Positions 21,274 to 30,553 of a stretch of 64,000 bases of DNA are shown piece after piece. This DNA comes from Aliivibrio sifiae (GTDB taxonomy: Bacteria; Pseudomonadota; Gammaproteobacteria; Enterobacterales; Vibrionaceae): positions 1,832,344 through 1,896,343 of the forward strand of contig NZ_MSCP01000001.1 of NCBI RefSeq assembly GCF_002954715.1, in the 5' to 3' direction. The first letter of the stretch is position 1. Every line of letters starts with the position of its first letter. The notes beneath the pieces were generated by a model. The model searched no databases. It was not told the origin of the DNA and saw nothing but the letters and a program-made list of their open reading frames with translations. Both the position numbers and the translations under genes were made by a program.

Positions 21274-22530
21274 TTAACTACGGATTAGATAATCTGCTTT
21301 ACCTACCCATTTATAACTTGTTAGCTCTTCTAACCCCATAGGACCGCGAGCATGAAGCTTCTGAGTAGATACAGCGACTTCTGCGCCTAAACCAAAATGA
21401 GCGCCATCAGTAAAGCGTGTTGACGCATTCACATACACAGCAGCAGAACCTGCTGTATTAATGAATTTCTCTGCCGACTCAATATTATTTGTTAAGATCG
21501 TATCTGAATGGCTCGCATTATGTGTTTGCATGTGCGCCGCAGCTTCATTTACATCAGCAACTACTTTTACGCCTAACGTATAACTTAACCATTCAGTATC
21601 AAAGTCACCTTCTTGCGCTTCACGTAGTGATACATCTTTAAATTCTTTTAATAATGCATATGCTTTAGGCTCAGCAACTAAGTCAACACGGCCAGCCATA
21701 TTATCTGCAAGCAATGCTAAGAATTGTGGTGCTACCGCTTCATGAACCAATAACGTATCCAATGCATTACACGCTGATGGGCGTTGAGCTTTTGAATTAT
21801 CAACAACCAACAAGGCTCTTTCTAAATCTGCACTATCATCAACAAACGCATGGCTAATACCAAAACCACCGATGATAACTGGAATTGAACTGTTTTCTTT
21901 ACACATTTTATGAAGACCTGCACCACCACGAGGGATAATCATATCTACATAATCATCAAGACGTAGTAATTCAGAAACCAATTCGCGATCAGGCTTTTCA
22001 ATGTATTGTACTGAGGCTGCTGGTAAACCTGCTTTTTCAAGAGCGACTTGAATAACCTTAACTAACTCCATATTAGAAAAGAACGTCTCTTTACCACCAC
22101 GGAGAATACTTGCATTACCTGTTTTTAAGCATAACGAAGCAATATCGATCGTCACATTTGGACGTGCTTCATAAATTACACCAATAACACCAATTGGCAC
22201 ACGACGGCGAGAAAGTGACATCCCATTTTCAAGCATTTTGCTGTCAATCTCACTGCCAACAGGATCATTCAAGCTAATCACGTTACGGACATCGTTAGCA
22301 ATACCAACCAAACGTTCTTCTGTTAGTAATAAACGATCTTGCATTGCCTCAGAAATGCCCGCTTCTACTGCTGCTTTAATATCTTTTGCATTAGCAGCCA
22401 AAATTGCATCTTTATTTGCTTCTAGCTCATCAGCGATAATAGCTAGAGCTTTGTTCTTTTGAGCTGTTGGTATAACAGCTAAGTCAAACGCAGCAGCTTT
22501 TGCTGCTTGACCCATGGTTACTAAATTCAC
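21274..22530 (-). CDS. proA: Gamma-glutamyl phosphate reductase
   Basis: A 418-residue NADPH-dependent enzyme, second step of proline synthesis: gamma-glutamyl phosphate to glutamate semialdehyde. It belongs to the aldehyde dehydrogenase superfamily, with the active-site Cys in [11 protein letters not shown] and the conserved segment [11 protein letters not shown]. It lies 14 bases downstream of proB in a proBA operon. Confidence 0.98.
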   Translation of the reverse strand: MNLVTMGQAAKAAAFDLAVIPTAQKNKALAIIADELEANKDAILAANAKDIKAAVEAGISEAMQDRLLLTEERLVGIANDVRNVISLNDPVGSEIDSKMLENGMSLSRRRVPIGVIGVIYEARPNVTIDIASLCLKTGNASILRGGKETFFSNMELVKVIQVALEKAGLPAASVQYIEKPDRELVSELLRLDDYVDMIIPRGGAGLHKMCKENSSIPVIIGGFGISHAFVDDSADLERALLVVDNSKAQRPSACNALDTLLVHEAVAPQFLALLADNMAGRVDLVAEPKAYALLKEFKDVSLREAQEGDFDTEWLSYTLGVKVVADVNEAAAHMQTHNASHSDTILTNNIESAEKFINTAGSAAVYVNASTRFTDGAHFGLGAEVAVSTQKLHARGPMGLEELTSYKWVGKADYLIRS

Positions 22531-22544
22531 ACTATATCCTTTTA

Positions 22545-23654
22545 CTAAATCAGTACTAAATCATCGCGGTGGATAGCTACAGGTCCATATTCGTAACCTA
22601 ATACTGCGTAAATATCCTGACTGTGTTTACCTAAAATCTTATTTAAATCGTCACTTGAGTAACGAGAAATACCACGAGCAATCAGCTCACCTTTAGTATT
22701 TACAATCTTAGCAACGCCACCACGAACAAAAGAACCTGAAATAGAGGTGATCCCTTTGCTCAATAAGCTGCTGCCTTTTTGCTGTACTGCATTAACTGCA
22801 CCATCATCAATCACAATCGTACCATTAGACGCAGGACCAGCTAAAATCCAACGCTTACGACTCTCTAACGCACATTCAACCGGTAAGAATTTCGTACCCT
22901 GTGGCTTAGAGTGTACAACATCACTAATGACATTCTCTGCACTGCCTGCTGCAATAACGACTTCAATACCTGCACGACGCGCAATATCTGCCGCCTGCAA
23001 TTTAGTCGCCATGCCACCAGTACCTAACGTCGTGCCACTGCCACCTGCAATCTTACGTAATGTTTCATCGATAGTGTGAACTTCTTTAATCAATTCAGCT
23101 TTTGGGTCTTTGCGCGGATCTGCGGTAAATAGACCAGACTGATCGGTCAATAATAACAGCTTATCTGCTCCGGCAAGTATTCCGACTAGTGCTGACAAAT
23201 TATCATTATCACCCACTTTAATTTCATTCGTTGCTACTGCATCGTTCTCATTTACAATAGGAACGATATTATTTTTAAGTAGTGCTTTAAGCATGTCACG
23301 AGCATTCAAGTAACGCTCACGATCATCTAAATCAGCACGAGTTAACAGCATTTGACCAACATCAACGCCATAGATTGCAAATAAACTTTGCCATGCTTGA
23401 ATTAAGCAACTTTGACCAACCGCAGCCAATAACTGCTTGTTGGCCATGGTTTTGGGTAGTTCGGGGTAGTTAAGATGCTCACGACCAGCAGCAATCGCTC
23501 CAGATGTAACAACAATAACTTGGTGGCCTAACTTTTTTAGATGGACACATTGACGAACAAGTTCAACCATATGTGCTCTATCAAGTTTTAATGTGCCACC
23601 GGTGAGTACACTTGTACCAAGTTTAACGACTATGGTTTGAGATTGTGTATTCAA
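22545..23654 (-). CDS. proB: Glutamate 5-kinase
   Basis: A 369-residue enzyme for the first, feedback-controlled step of proline synthesis. The N-terminal amino-acid kinase domain has [12 protein letters not shown] and the VNENDAVA segment. A C-terminal PUA domain follows (about residues 275-360). First gene of the proBA operon. An inverted repeat GTTACGA / TCGTAAC at 23689-23713 lies upstream and could be a binding site, but no known factor is suggested. Confidence 0.98.
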   Translation of the reverse strand: MNTQSQTIVVKLGTSVLTGGTLKLDRAHMVELVRQCVHLKKLGHQVIVVTSGAIAAGREHLNYPELPKTMANKQLLAAVGQSCLIQAWQSLFAIYGVDVGQMLLTRADLDDRERYLNARDMLKALLKNNIVPIVNENDAVATNEIKVGDNDNLSALVGILAGADKLLLLTDQSGLFTADPRKDPKAELIKEVHTIDETLRKIAGGSGTTLGTGGMATKLQAADIARRAGIEVVIAAGSAENVISDVVHSKPQGTKFLPVECALESRKRWILAGPASNGTIVIDDGAVNAVQQKGSSLLSKGITSISGSFVRGGVAKIVNTKGELIARGISRYSSDDLNKILGKHSQDIYAVLGYEYGPVAIHRDDLVLI

Positions 23655-23818
23655 TTCCCTACTACCTATTTAACTAATAATGTTTTGAGTTACGAAAATA
23701 TATTCATCGTAACAATAATGGAAAAAACACCCTATTTTTAGCAAGCAAATCAGAACAGTACAAGCCAAAAATACGATTTAATGATATTTCACTTTAATAA
23801 GAGGAATAAAATGTTAGA

Positions 23819-25060
23819 TTATTGCTTCATTTCTTCTTTTATCCACTCAATCATCTGGTTTAGCGCTTCCTCATAACCACTATGCAACGTCTTGCTCTTC
23901 AGCTCAATCCCTTTCCCGTATTGACTAAATAACGCCGCTAGTTTGTTATCTGATTTAGGAGAAACAGGATCACCTTGTAAACCAATCGAAAGGACTGATA
24001 CTGACGTTTTTCTACCACCAGAAAGGAAGCCTTGATTCTTTAAAGACCACGCTTGCATTTGGCTAGTTAAGCTACTTATATCAACGACTTGCTTACCTAA
24101 TCTAGACGCTAAAATGTCCAAATACATTTTAGGCATTTTCTTTAATTGGGCTGAGTTCGATAAAATATGATGGATCGGAGCACCAAGAGCCACACACGCT
24201 TTTAATCTATCAGGTTCTAAAAAAGAAAGACGTAACGCCACATTACCGCCAAATCGAAATCCCATTACCGCCGCATGAAAACGATCAACCCATGGGATAT
24301 TAGGTAAATGATTCAACACTGCTTGATGTAAGCAACTAGAGTCTTCCGTTAAGGGCCACTGAGAACTGTGGCCAATCGATGGCATATCAAGCGTTAGCAT
24401 TGCCATATTATTTGGCGCAAGAAAGTCACGATATAAACGCCACATATCCGTTTGTAATGAATCCATACCACCACTCACAATCACAACAGGTAATGGTTTT
24501 TCGGTGCTTGGCAAATGTAAATAACAGGTGATTTTTTTGCCTTTATACGGCACTTTAATTTTCTCTATTCGATGAGAAATTTGTTGCGCAGCCATGTCAT
24601 ACGCTTTATTTGCAAGAACCTGAGCCTGTGTTGCTAAATTATCACCTTTAATATGTGGATAACCTGCAATGCTAAAGTACAGACTGGCTTTAAAACACTC
24701 TTCAGCAGCCTCATTACCTGTCAATTCTGCTGCTTTTTTTTGATGCTCAGTACCCGCATGAATCCACTCATAAGCCCAATTTCCAGCATGATAACCACTG
24801 ACAGTATCTAACCATTCATCACGAGTTCTATTTTTATCACTACTGGCGATTCGAGCAAGGATGGATTCCAATTCTATAGGTTCAACCCCTTGCCAAATCC
24901 ACTGGGGACGACGAAGTTCTCGATACCAACTTCTCTCTCCACTCGCTGAGACTTGCTCTAAACTACTTGGAAGATAAGGAACGAGACCTGATGTCTCTAA
25001 AGCTTGCTTCTGGTTTTTAAATAAAGTTACGGAGAGATTTTCACTTTCAGATTGAGACAT
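23819..25060 (-). CDS. frsA: FrsA/YafA alpha/beta-hydrolase family protein
   Basis: A 413-residue alpha/beta-hydrolase-fold protein. E. coli FrsA was reported to bind unphosphorylated enzyme IIA-Glc and affect the fermentation/respiration balance. The V. vulnificus protein was described as a cofactor-independent pyruvate decarboxylase, which has been disputed. The expected nucleophile elbow reads GFRFGG, so the usual Ser is replaced. I chose the ATG at 25060 (MSQSESEN); a TTG at 25072 would add four residues. It lies between proBA and gpt, as in E. coli, but without crl. Confidence 0.92.
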   Translation of the reverse strand: MSQSESENLSVTLFKNQKQALETSGLVPYLPSSLEQVSASGERSWYRELRRPQWIWQGVEPIELESILARIASSDKNRTRDEWLDTVSGYHAGNWAYEWIHAGTEHQKKAAELTGNEAAEECFKASLYFSIAGYPHIKGDNLATQAQVLANKAYDMAAQQISHRIEKIKVPYKGKKITCYLHLPSTEKPLPVVIVSGGMDSLQTDMWRLYRDFLAPNNMAMLTLDMPSIGHSSQWPLTEDSSCLHQAVLNHLPNIPWVDRFHAAVMGFRFGGNVALRLSFLEPDRLKACVALGAPIHHILSNSAQLKKMPKMYLDILASRLGKQVVDISSLTSQMQAWSLKNQGFLSGGRKTSVSVLSIGLQGDPVSPKSDNKLAALFSQYGKGIELKSKTLHSGYEEALNQMIEWIKEEMKQ

Positions 25061-25150
25061 CGCACACACCAATAATACAAAGGTTCATTGCCTTTACTAT
25101 ATACTGAAAGACCTAAGAGGAATACGCCGTTCACAATAAAATCAAATACC

Positions 25151-25187
25151 AGACAAAAAAAATGACCCTACAAGAGAGTCATTTTTA
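25151..25187 (-). terminator. Rho-independent terminator after gpt
   Basis: Stem AAAAATGAC / GTCATTTTT around a short loop, with a run of T residues on the minus strand, just past the gpt stop. Confidence 0.85.
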
Positions 25188-25202
25188 TCAATTTGATTTC
25201 GA

Positions 25203-25661
25203 TTACTTTTTACAAATAGGATCTACGTATGTTACTGCCATATCCCATGGTTGTTCAATCCACGTATCTTGTGGGATATCAACAACATATGCATCAACTA
25301 AATGAATACCGGCAGGTTTAGCACATACTGTTACCAATTTACCTTTAGGGTACATTTCACGTAGTTTAACTGCAGTATCACCACTATCAACTAAGTCATC
25401 GATGATAATGAAGCCTTCACCGTCACCTTCCATCGCTTTAACAACCGTCATATCACGCTGATGATCATGATCGTAACTTGAGATACAAACAGTATCAACG
25501 TAACGAATATTTAACTCACGAGCTAGAATAGCAGCAGGTACTAGACCACCACGGCTCACAGCCAAAATACCTTTCCATTGTTCCGCAGGAAGTAACTGTT
25601 CAGCAAGCTGACGAGTATACATCTGCATGTTATCCCAAGTAATTACAAATTTATTAGCCAT
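25203..25661 (-). CDS. gpt: Xanthine-guanine phosphoribosyltransferase
   Basis: A 152-residue purine-salvage enzyme that makes GMP, XMP and IMP from free bases and PRPP. The PRPP motif is [13 protein letters not shown], and the C-terminal DTWIEQPWD is typical. I chose the ATG at 25661 (MANKFVITW), with AGAGG ten bases upstream; a TTG at 25670 is too close to that site. It starts 37 bases after the purine permease stop, so the two probably form one unit. Confidence 0.96.
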   Translation of the reverse strand: MANKFVITWDNMQMYTRQLAEQLLPAEQWKGILAVSRGGLVPAAILARELNIRYVDTVCISSYDHDHQRDMTVVKAMEGDGEGFIIIDDLVDSGDTAVKLREMYPKGKLVTVCAKPAGIHLVDAYVVDIPQDTWIEQPWDMAVTYVDPICKK

Positions 25662-25698
25662 AATTGACAAAACCTCTAAGTGACACAGTCATCAACGA

Positions 25699-26991
25699 CT
25701 ATGCCGTAAAAATAAATTTCAGCGTGAATAGTGCAGCAAGAACCCAAACACTGATATGAACATCGCGACCTTTACCACTTAATAATTTGATTGCAGCATA
25801 AGAGATAAAGCCCAAAGAAATACCATCAGCAATAGAGAAGGTTAAAGGCATAAGCAAGCATACCACAACAACAGGGGCTGCTTCAGTAAGATCTCGCCAA
25901 TCTATGCTTACAAGACCTGACATCATTAAAATCGCAACATAAAACAATGCACCAGCAGTAGCATAAGCTGGAACCATCCCTGCTAAAGGAGAGAAAAACA
26001 GAGCCAAAAGAAATAGCACACCAACAACAACAGCGGTTAAACCTGTACGGCCACCAGCGGCCACACCTGCAACACTTTCAATGTATGATGTAGTATTGGA
26101 TGTACCTAATAAAGCACCAACAGATGTTGCAGTCGAGTCTGCTAATAATGCTTTATTTAAGCGAGGGATATTACCATCTTTATCCATGATCCCTGCTTTT
26201 TGAGAAACGCCAACTAACGTTCCAGCGGTATCAAATAAATCAACAAATAAGAAAGCAAAAACAACGGTTAACATGCTGAGTTCAAACGCACTAGAAAAGT
26301 CTAATTGTAAAAATGTAGGTGCGATACTTGGTGGCATTGACATGATCCCGGCATATTGAACATCACCGAAAAGTAATGAAATAGCCGTGACAGCTAAAAT
26401 TGCAATCATTACAGCTGCTTTATAGCCACGATGTACCAATGCAATAGTCAAAAAGAAAGCCAGTGCTCCCATTGCGGCTGGGAAGCTATTAATGTGCCCC
26501 ATTGAAACTAGTGTTGCTGGATTATCAACAACAATACCTGAGTTTTTCAAGGCAATAAAAGCAAGAAATAAACCAATACCTGCTGAGATCCCAGTTCGTA
26601 GAGAAAGAGGAATTGAATTAATAATTAATTCTCTAATTTTAAACAAACTTAACAGTATGAATAAAACACCCGACATAAATACAGCAGCTAATGCTACTTG
26701 CCACGTATGACCCATACCAAGAACGACGGTATAAGTAAAAAAGGCATTCAATCCCATACCTGGAGCTTGAGCTATTGGGAAGTTAGCAACAAATCCCATA
26801 ATAAAACAACCAATGGCAGCAGCAATACAAGTTGCTACAAATACTGCGCCTTTATCCATACCTGCGTCAGCTAAAATTGCTGGGTTAACGAAAATGACAT
26901 AAGCCATGGTTAAGAAGGTGGTTAACCCTGCAATAACCTCAGTACGAACATCCGTACCGTTTTCTTTTAGTTGAAATAGTTTCTCAAGCAT
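25699..26991 (-). CDS. NCS2/AzgA-type purine permease (guanine/hypoxanthine or adenine)
   Basis: A 430-residue polytopic membrane transporter of the nucleobase:cation symporter-2 AzgA subfamily. It has the family sequences QAPGMGLNAFFTYTVV, GIGLFLAFIALKNSGIVV and TSYIESVAGVAAGGRTGLTAVVVG. The specific base cannot be fixed from sequence, but pairing with gpt favours guanine, hypoxanthine or xanthine. A PurR-type operator lies just upstream. Confidence 0.9.
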   Translation of the reverse strand: MLEKLFQLKENGTDVRTEVIAGLTTFLTMAYVIFVNPAILADAGMDKGAVFVATCIAAAIGCFIMGFVANFPIAQAPGMGLNAFFTYTVVLGMGHTWQVALAAVFMSGVLFILLSLFKIRELIINSIPLSLRTGISAGIGLFLAFIALKNSGIVVDNPATLVSMGHINSFPAAMGALAFFLTIALVHRGYKAAVMIAILAVTAISLLFGDVQYAGIMSMPPSIAPTFLQLDFSSAFELSMLTVVFAFLFVDLFDTAGTLVGVSQKAGIMDKDGNIPRLNKALLADSTATSVGALLGTSNTTSYIESVAGVAAGGRTGLTAVVVGVLFLLALFFSPLAGMVPAYATAGALFYVAILMMSGLVSIDWRDLTEAAPVVVVCLLMPLTFSIADGISLGFISYAAIKLLSGKGRDVHISVWVLAALFTLKFIFTA

Positions 26992-27018
26992 TTGAGTAAT
27001 CCTTAGAGTATTTTTGCA

Positions 27019-27034
27019 ATCTAAACGTTTGCGT
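27019..27034 (-). promoter_or_regulatory. PurR operator for the permease-gpt unit
   Basis: Minus strand ACGCAAACGTTTAGAT matches the PurR box consensus ACGCAAACGTTTNCNT at nearly every position. It lies 28 bases before the permease ATG and just downstream of a likely -10 element (TATAAT at 27051-27056), so a bound repressor would block transcription. Confidence 0.85.
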
Positions 27035-27050
27035 AATCGATTGGCTGAGG

Positions 27051-27056
27051 ATTATA
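27051..27056 (-). promoter_or_regulatory. Likely -10 element of the permease-gpt promoter
   Basis: Minus strand TATAAT. No good -35 hexamer at 16-18 bases is seen. The implied start near 27044 would put the PurR box at about +10 to +25. Confidence 0.5.
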
Positions 27057-27216
27057 AAGAGGAATTATACGAATTTCTAGCGATAGTTATCCATTTAATG
27101 AGCTTATAATAAATAAAGTGAATACACTAATTTTAAAAAACAAGTATTTACTCATTAAATCAATAGGATAATAAAAAAAGAAAAGAGGTTAGGTAGAAAG
27201 GAAATAATTTAAAGGC

Positions 27217-27249
27217 AAAAAAAACGCCACCCAAATGATTTGGATGGCG
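27217..27249 (-). terminator. Rho-independent terminator of an unannotated minus-strand transcript
   Basis: On the minus strand: stem CGCCATCCAAA / TTTGGGTGGCG with one internal mismatch and loop TCA, followed by eight T residues. No long gene lies upstream on this strand, so it points to a small transcript. Confidence 0.87.
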
Positions 27250-27329
27250 GAGAATATAAGTCACCCTAGTTGGGTAAAATAGAATTCCAATTATAGGGGT
27301 ATAACTTTACGCATAAAACCGAAGTTTTA

Positions 27330-27416
27330 TTAGTAACCAAAGCAAGCTGGGTAAACAAATTGACTTGTGTAAACAGAGCGTTGGTTCCAGAAACTTGAAG
27401 AACTTAAAAAAGACAT
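27330..27416 (-). CDS. Candidate 28-residue small protein or leader peptide
   Basis: ATG at 27416 preceded by AAGGTGA four bases upstream, which is a good ribosome-binding site. The peptide is rich in Ser at the N-terminus (MSFLSSSSFW) and in aromatic residues (four Phe, one Trp, four Tyr), and ends PACFGY. It is not a shadow of a longer gene. Its placement between a promoter and a terminator supports expression. No family is recognised. Translation is unproven. Confidence 0.5.
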   Translation of the reverse strand: MSFLSSSSFWNQRSVYTSQFVYPACFGY

Positions 27417-27532
27417 AACATCACCTTATCAATTGACAGTTAAAAACAATAGAATTGATCTCGGTTCCTTGGAGGCGATAAATCGGACTCATCCTTTGAG
27501 CATTTACTTTCTGCTGTTCAGCAGATGAGATA

Positions 27533-27560
27533 ACTATAGCACCATGAAAATTAATTACAA
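27533..27560 (-). promoter_or_regulatory. Sigma-70-like promoter of the small transcript
   Basis: On the minus strand: -35 TTGTAA (27555-27560), 16-base spacer, -10 TATAGT (27533-27538). It is among the better consensus promoters visible in the window. Confidence 0.6.
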
Positions 27561-27630
27561 GAAAAACATGACTCAGCTCACATAAAATAGCGAATAAGTC
27601 CAAACAATATACATAAAGTGTAATTTTATT

Positions 27631-27646
27631 ACGTAATCGTTTGCTA
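27631..27646 (+). promoter_or_regulatory. Weak PurR-like sequence between the small transcript and pepD
   Basis: ACGTAATCGTTTGCTA resembles the PurR box but differs at several palindrome positions. It lies upstream of both the small transcript promoter and pepD. It may be a chance match. Confidence 0.3.
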
Positions 27647-27817
27647 TTTAAAAAATAAAGATATTCCCACTATGCTTTCACCAAACCTGATAATGTAATT
27701 ACGATATCAAACAGAGTAATTGGCTAAATTCAGGGGTATACTGAGTTAAATTAACAATCAATTGCTCACGTTAATAGAGCATTTCTAAATAAATCTTGTT
27801 TCAGAAAGGAGATCCTT

Positions 27818-29272
27818 GTGTCAGAGATCACTCAACTTAGCCCTCAACCATTGTGGCAGTTTTTCGACAAAATTTGTTCAATCCCTCACCCTTCTAAGTA
27901 TGAAGAAGCACTAGCTCAATATATTATTGAATGGGCAACAAATGAAGGTTTAGAGGTTCGCCGTGATCCTACTGGTAATGTTTTCATTAAAAAACCAGCT
28001 ACTGCAGGAATGGAAGACCGCAAAGGCGTCGTTCTTCAAGCTCATATCGACATGGTTCCGCAGAAAAACGAAGATACTGATCATGATTTTACTAAAGATC
28101 CAATCCAGCCATACATTGATGGTGAGTGGGTTACTGCAAAAGGCACTACATTAGGTGCGGATAACGGCATGGGTATGGCTTCTTGTCTTGCTGTTTTAGC
28201 ATCAAATGAAATCAAACATGGTCCTCTTGAAGTATTGCTAACTATCGATGAAGAAGCAGGCATGACTGGCGCTTTCGGTTTAGAGGCCGGTTGGTTAGAA
28301 GGTGATATCCTTTTAAATACAGACTCTGAGCAAGAAGGTGAAATCTACATGGGTTGTGCTGGTGGTGCTGATGGTGCTATCAAACTGAATATCGAACGTG
28401 AAGCATTACCAACAGGTTATGTTACTCGTCAAATTACCTTAAAAGGCCTAAAAGGCGGTCACTCTGGTTGTGATATTCACACAGGTCGTGGTAATGCAAA
28501 CAAACTATTAGGGCGCTTCCTTGCTGGTCATGCTGCTGAGCTTGATTTACGTCTAGTTGAATTCCGTGGTGGTAGTTTACGTAATGCAATTCCTCGTGAA
28601 GCGTTTGCAACTGTTGCCGTTCCTGCTGAGAACGAAGCAAAACTTGCCGAGCTATTCACGTTTTATACTGATTTACTAAAAGCTGAACTAGGCCGAGTAG
28701 AAACCGGTATCATGACCTTCAATGAAGCGGTTTCTGCAGATAAAGCCTTAACATCGTCGACTCAAGCACGCTTTATTGCAACATTGAATGCGTGTCCAAA
28801 CGGTGTGATCCGTATGAGTGATGATATTGAAGGTGTGGTTGAAACGTCTTTGAATGTTGGTGTTATTACGACAGATGAAGATTCTATTACTATTCTTTGT
28901 CTTATCCGTTCACTAATGGATTCGGGTCGTAGTATGGTTGAGGGTATGCTTTCTTCTGTTGCTGAATTAGCAGGCGCACAAGTCACCTTCTCTGGTACTT
29001 ACCCTGGTTGGAAGCCTGATGCTGATTCTGAAATCATGCATGTTTTCCGTGATGTTTATGAAGGTATCTACGGAAATAAACCAAATATTATGGTTATTCA
29101 CGCAGGTCTTGAATGTGGTCTATTTAAGAAGCCTTATCCAGAAATGGATATGATTTCATTTGGTCCAACAATCAAATTCCCTCACTCTCCAGATGAGAAA
29201 GTGAAAATTGACACGGTTGCTCTTTATTGGGAGCAAATGGTTGCTATCTTAGAGAACATCCCTAAGAAATAA
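27818..29272 (+). CDS. pepD: Aminoacyl-histidine dipeptidase (peptidase D, carnosinase)
   Basis: A 484-residue M20-family cytosolic metallodipeptidase that cleaves Xaa-His and other dipeptides. It has the metal-binding sequences LQAHIDMV and TLGADNGMG, the catalytic EE pair in TIDEEAGMTGAFG, and a lid domain in the middle. The start is GTG after AAAGGAGAT. As in E. coli, it lies close to and divergent from gpt, but here a permease and an intergenic region are inserted between them. Confidence 0.97.
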   Translation: MSEITQLSPQPLWQFFDKICSIPHPSKYEEALAQYIIEWATNEGLEVRRDPTGNVFIKKPATAGMEDRKGVVLQAHIDMVPQKNEDTDHDFTKDPIQPYIDGEWVTAKGTTLGADNGMGMASCLAVLASNEIKHGPLEVLLTIDEEAGMTGAFGLEAGWLEGDILLNTDSEQEGEIYMGCAGGADGAIKLNIEREALPTGYVTRQITLKGLKGGHSGCDIHTGRGNANKLLGRFLAGHAAELDLRLVEFRGGSLRNAIPREAFATVAVPAENEAKLAELFTFYTDLLKAELGRVETGIMTFNEAVSADKALTSSTQARFIATLNACPNGVIRMSDDIEGVVETSLNVGVITTDEDSITILCLIRSLMDSGRSMVEGMLSSVAELAGAQVTFSGTYPGWKPDADSEIMHVFRDVYEGIYGNKPNIMVIHAGLECGLFKKPYPEMDMISFGPTIKFPHSPDEKVKIDTVALYWEQMVAILENIPKK

Positions 29273-29290
29273 TCCATTAGTTGTTAATAA

Positions 29291-29320
29291 AAAAACGGTC
29301 AGCATATGCTGACCGTTTTT
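29291..29320. terminator. Bidirectional terminator between pepD and the racemase gene
   Basis: Perfect 30-base palindrome with arms AAAAACGGTCAGCAT / ATGCTGACCGTTTTT, lying between convergent genes. Confidence 0.95.
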
Positions 29321-29341
29321 ATTTATACTAACTACAATTAA

Positions 29342-30553
29342 TTAGAAATATACTTTTGGATTAGTTGCGCCCCAAATAACGTATAACTCAGGCATGCTAC
29401 GACTACTAAATGCTTCCATTTCTTTAGTTTCAATTGTTTCTTCATTTTGAGAGCCAAAAAGAACAACCTCATCACCCGGTTGAACATCTGCAATATCAGT
29501 GACATCAACCATTGTTGTATTCATTGAAGTAACACCAACAACATTTGCCTTTTGACCATTAATTAATACATAACCATTATTACCAATAGAACGTACATAA
29601 CCATCAGAATAACCTAATGGTAAGTTGGCAAGAATAGAATCACGACCTAATACATAAGTACTGCTGTAACCAATAGTACTGCCTTTTGGCAAGTAGTTTA
29701 AAGACGCTACAGATGTTTTAAAGCGAACGATACGTTTGTACTCGGGGTTACTTGGCATATCACCATAAAGTAGACCACCAGGGCGAACCATATCTAAGTG
29801 TGCTTCAGGTAAGTTAATTGTAGTGTAAGAATTGGCAACATGAAGAGTAATATTTTCACGATTTAACTGAGCTTCATCGATAAGCCATTGGCTTTCTTGT
29901 TTGAATAAATTCAGCTTTGTGCGAATCTCATCAACAGATTCATTAGGGAAGTGAGTCATAATACCAACGATATTAATGTGGCCATTAAAAGCAATATTTA
30001 ATGCTTCCTTCTTTCCTTGTAATTGAGTTAAATCCAAGCCATTACGCCCCATTCCACCAGCATTGATCGCTAAATGAACGGGAATAATCGTATTGTTTTG
30101 TTTTGCTAATTTAGCGATCGTATTTGCTTGCTCACTCGATCCTATCAGTTCTTCAATTTGGTAAGTTAACCCTGATTCAATCTCATTTGGTGTAGCAGCG
30201 CGAACACGCATGATTTCGCCTTCAAAACCTTTAGCTCGAACAATGCGAGCTTCTTCATTACTGGTAATACCGATACAATCTACATTGCGGTCAATAACAG
30301 AAGCCATTAATCCTTCAATACCATTACCATAAGCATCCGCTTTCATGATCGCACATACTTTTGTGCTTTCAGATAATGTTTGTTTTAATGTATCAATATT
30401 ATGCTGGAATGCTTTTGTATCTATTTCTAACCATGCATTGGTTTGTTGAATTTTCTCTTGATTCGTTAACGTATCTAAAGAAAGTAGTGGCGCAGAAACT
30501 GCCACTGTAGGAAAAACTAAACTTAACGCCAACGCACATTTTGTAAATTTCAT
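29342..30553 (-). CDS. bsrV: Periplasmic broad-specificity amino-acid racemase (BsrV type)
   Basis: A 403-residue PLP racemase with an alanine-racemase fold and a Sec signal peptide (residues 1-21, ending AVSA). PLP-binding Lys is K71 in IMKADAYGNG; the second catalytic Tyr lies in GYSSTYVLG. Export separates it from cytosolic Alr. In V. cholerae BsrV makes D-Met and D-Leu that modify stationary-phase peptidoglycan; that role is inferred here. I chose the ATG at 30553; a TTG two codons upstream is also in frame. Confidence 0.9.
   Translation of the reverse strand: MKFTKCALALSLVFPTVAVSAPLLSLDTLTNQEKIQQTNAWLEIDTKAFQHNIDTLKQTLSESTKVCAIMKADAYGNGIEGLMASVIDRNVDCIGITSNEEARIVRAKGFEGEIMRVRAATPNEIESGLTYQIEELIGSSEQANTIAKLAKQNNTIIPVHLAINAGGMGRNGLDLTQLQGKKEALNIAFNGHINIVGIMTHFPNESVDEIRTKLNLFKQESQWLIDEAQLNRENITLHVANSYTTINLPEAHLDMVRPGGLLYGDMPSNPEYKRIVRFKTSVASLNYLPKGSTIGYSSTYVLGRDSILANLPLGYSDGYVRSIGNNGYVLINGQKANVVGVTSMNTTMVDVTDIADVQPGDEVVLFGSQNEETIETKEMEAFSSRSMPELYVIWGATNPKVYF

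Larger units (their letters stand above)
27217..27526 (-). ncRNA. Candidate small RNA or leader transcript upstream of the purine permease
   Basis: A promoter at 27533-27560, a hairpin CTGCTGAACAGCAG (27511-27524) just after the predicted start near 27526, and the terminator at 27217-27249 together define a transcript of about 310 nt. A cUUCGg tetraloop hairpin (27313-27330) directly follows the stop of an internal 28-codon ORF. It could be a regulatory RNA, a small-protein mRNA, or an attenuated leader of the permease. I do not recognise it as a known RNA family. Confidence 0.6.
26992..27817. other. 826-bp intergenic region between the purine permease and pepD
   Basis: This region has no long gene. 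Seen in it, from left to right: a PurR box with a TATAAT -10 element for the permease (27019-27056), an A/T-rich stretch with nothing recognisable (27060-27215), a minus-strand terminator (27217-27249), a 28-codon minus-strand ORF with a ribosome-binding site (27330-27416), a minus-strand sigma-70-like promoter (27533-27560), a weaker PurR-like sequence (27631-27646), and the pepD leader. Confidence 0.8.

Noticed and set aside
27421-27492. A 23-codon minus-strand ORF just upstream of the 28-codon ORF, also open further upstream to 27603.
   Set aside because: Its ATG follows AAAGG with almost no spacing, and its longer form runs across the predicted promoter and transcription start. Kept only as a possibility within the small transcript.
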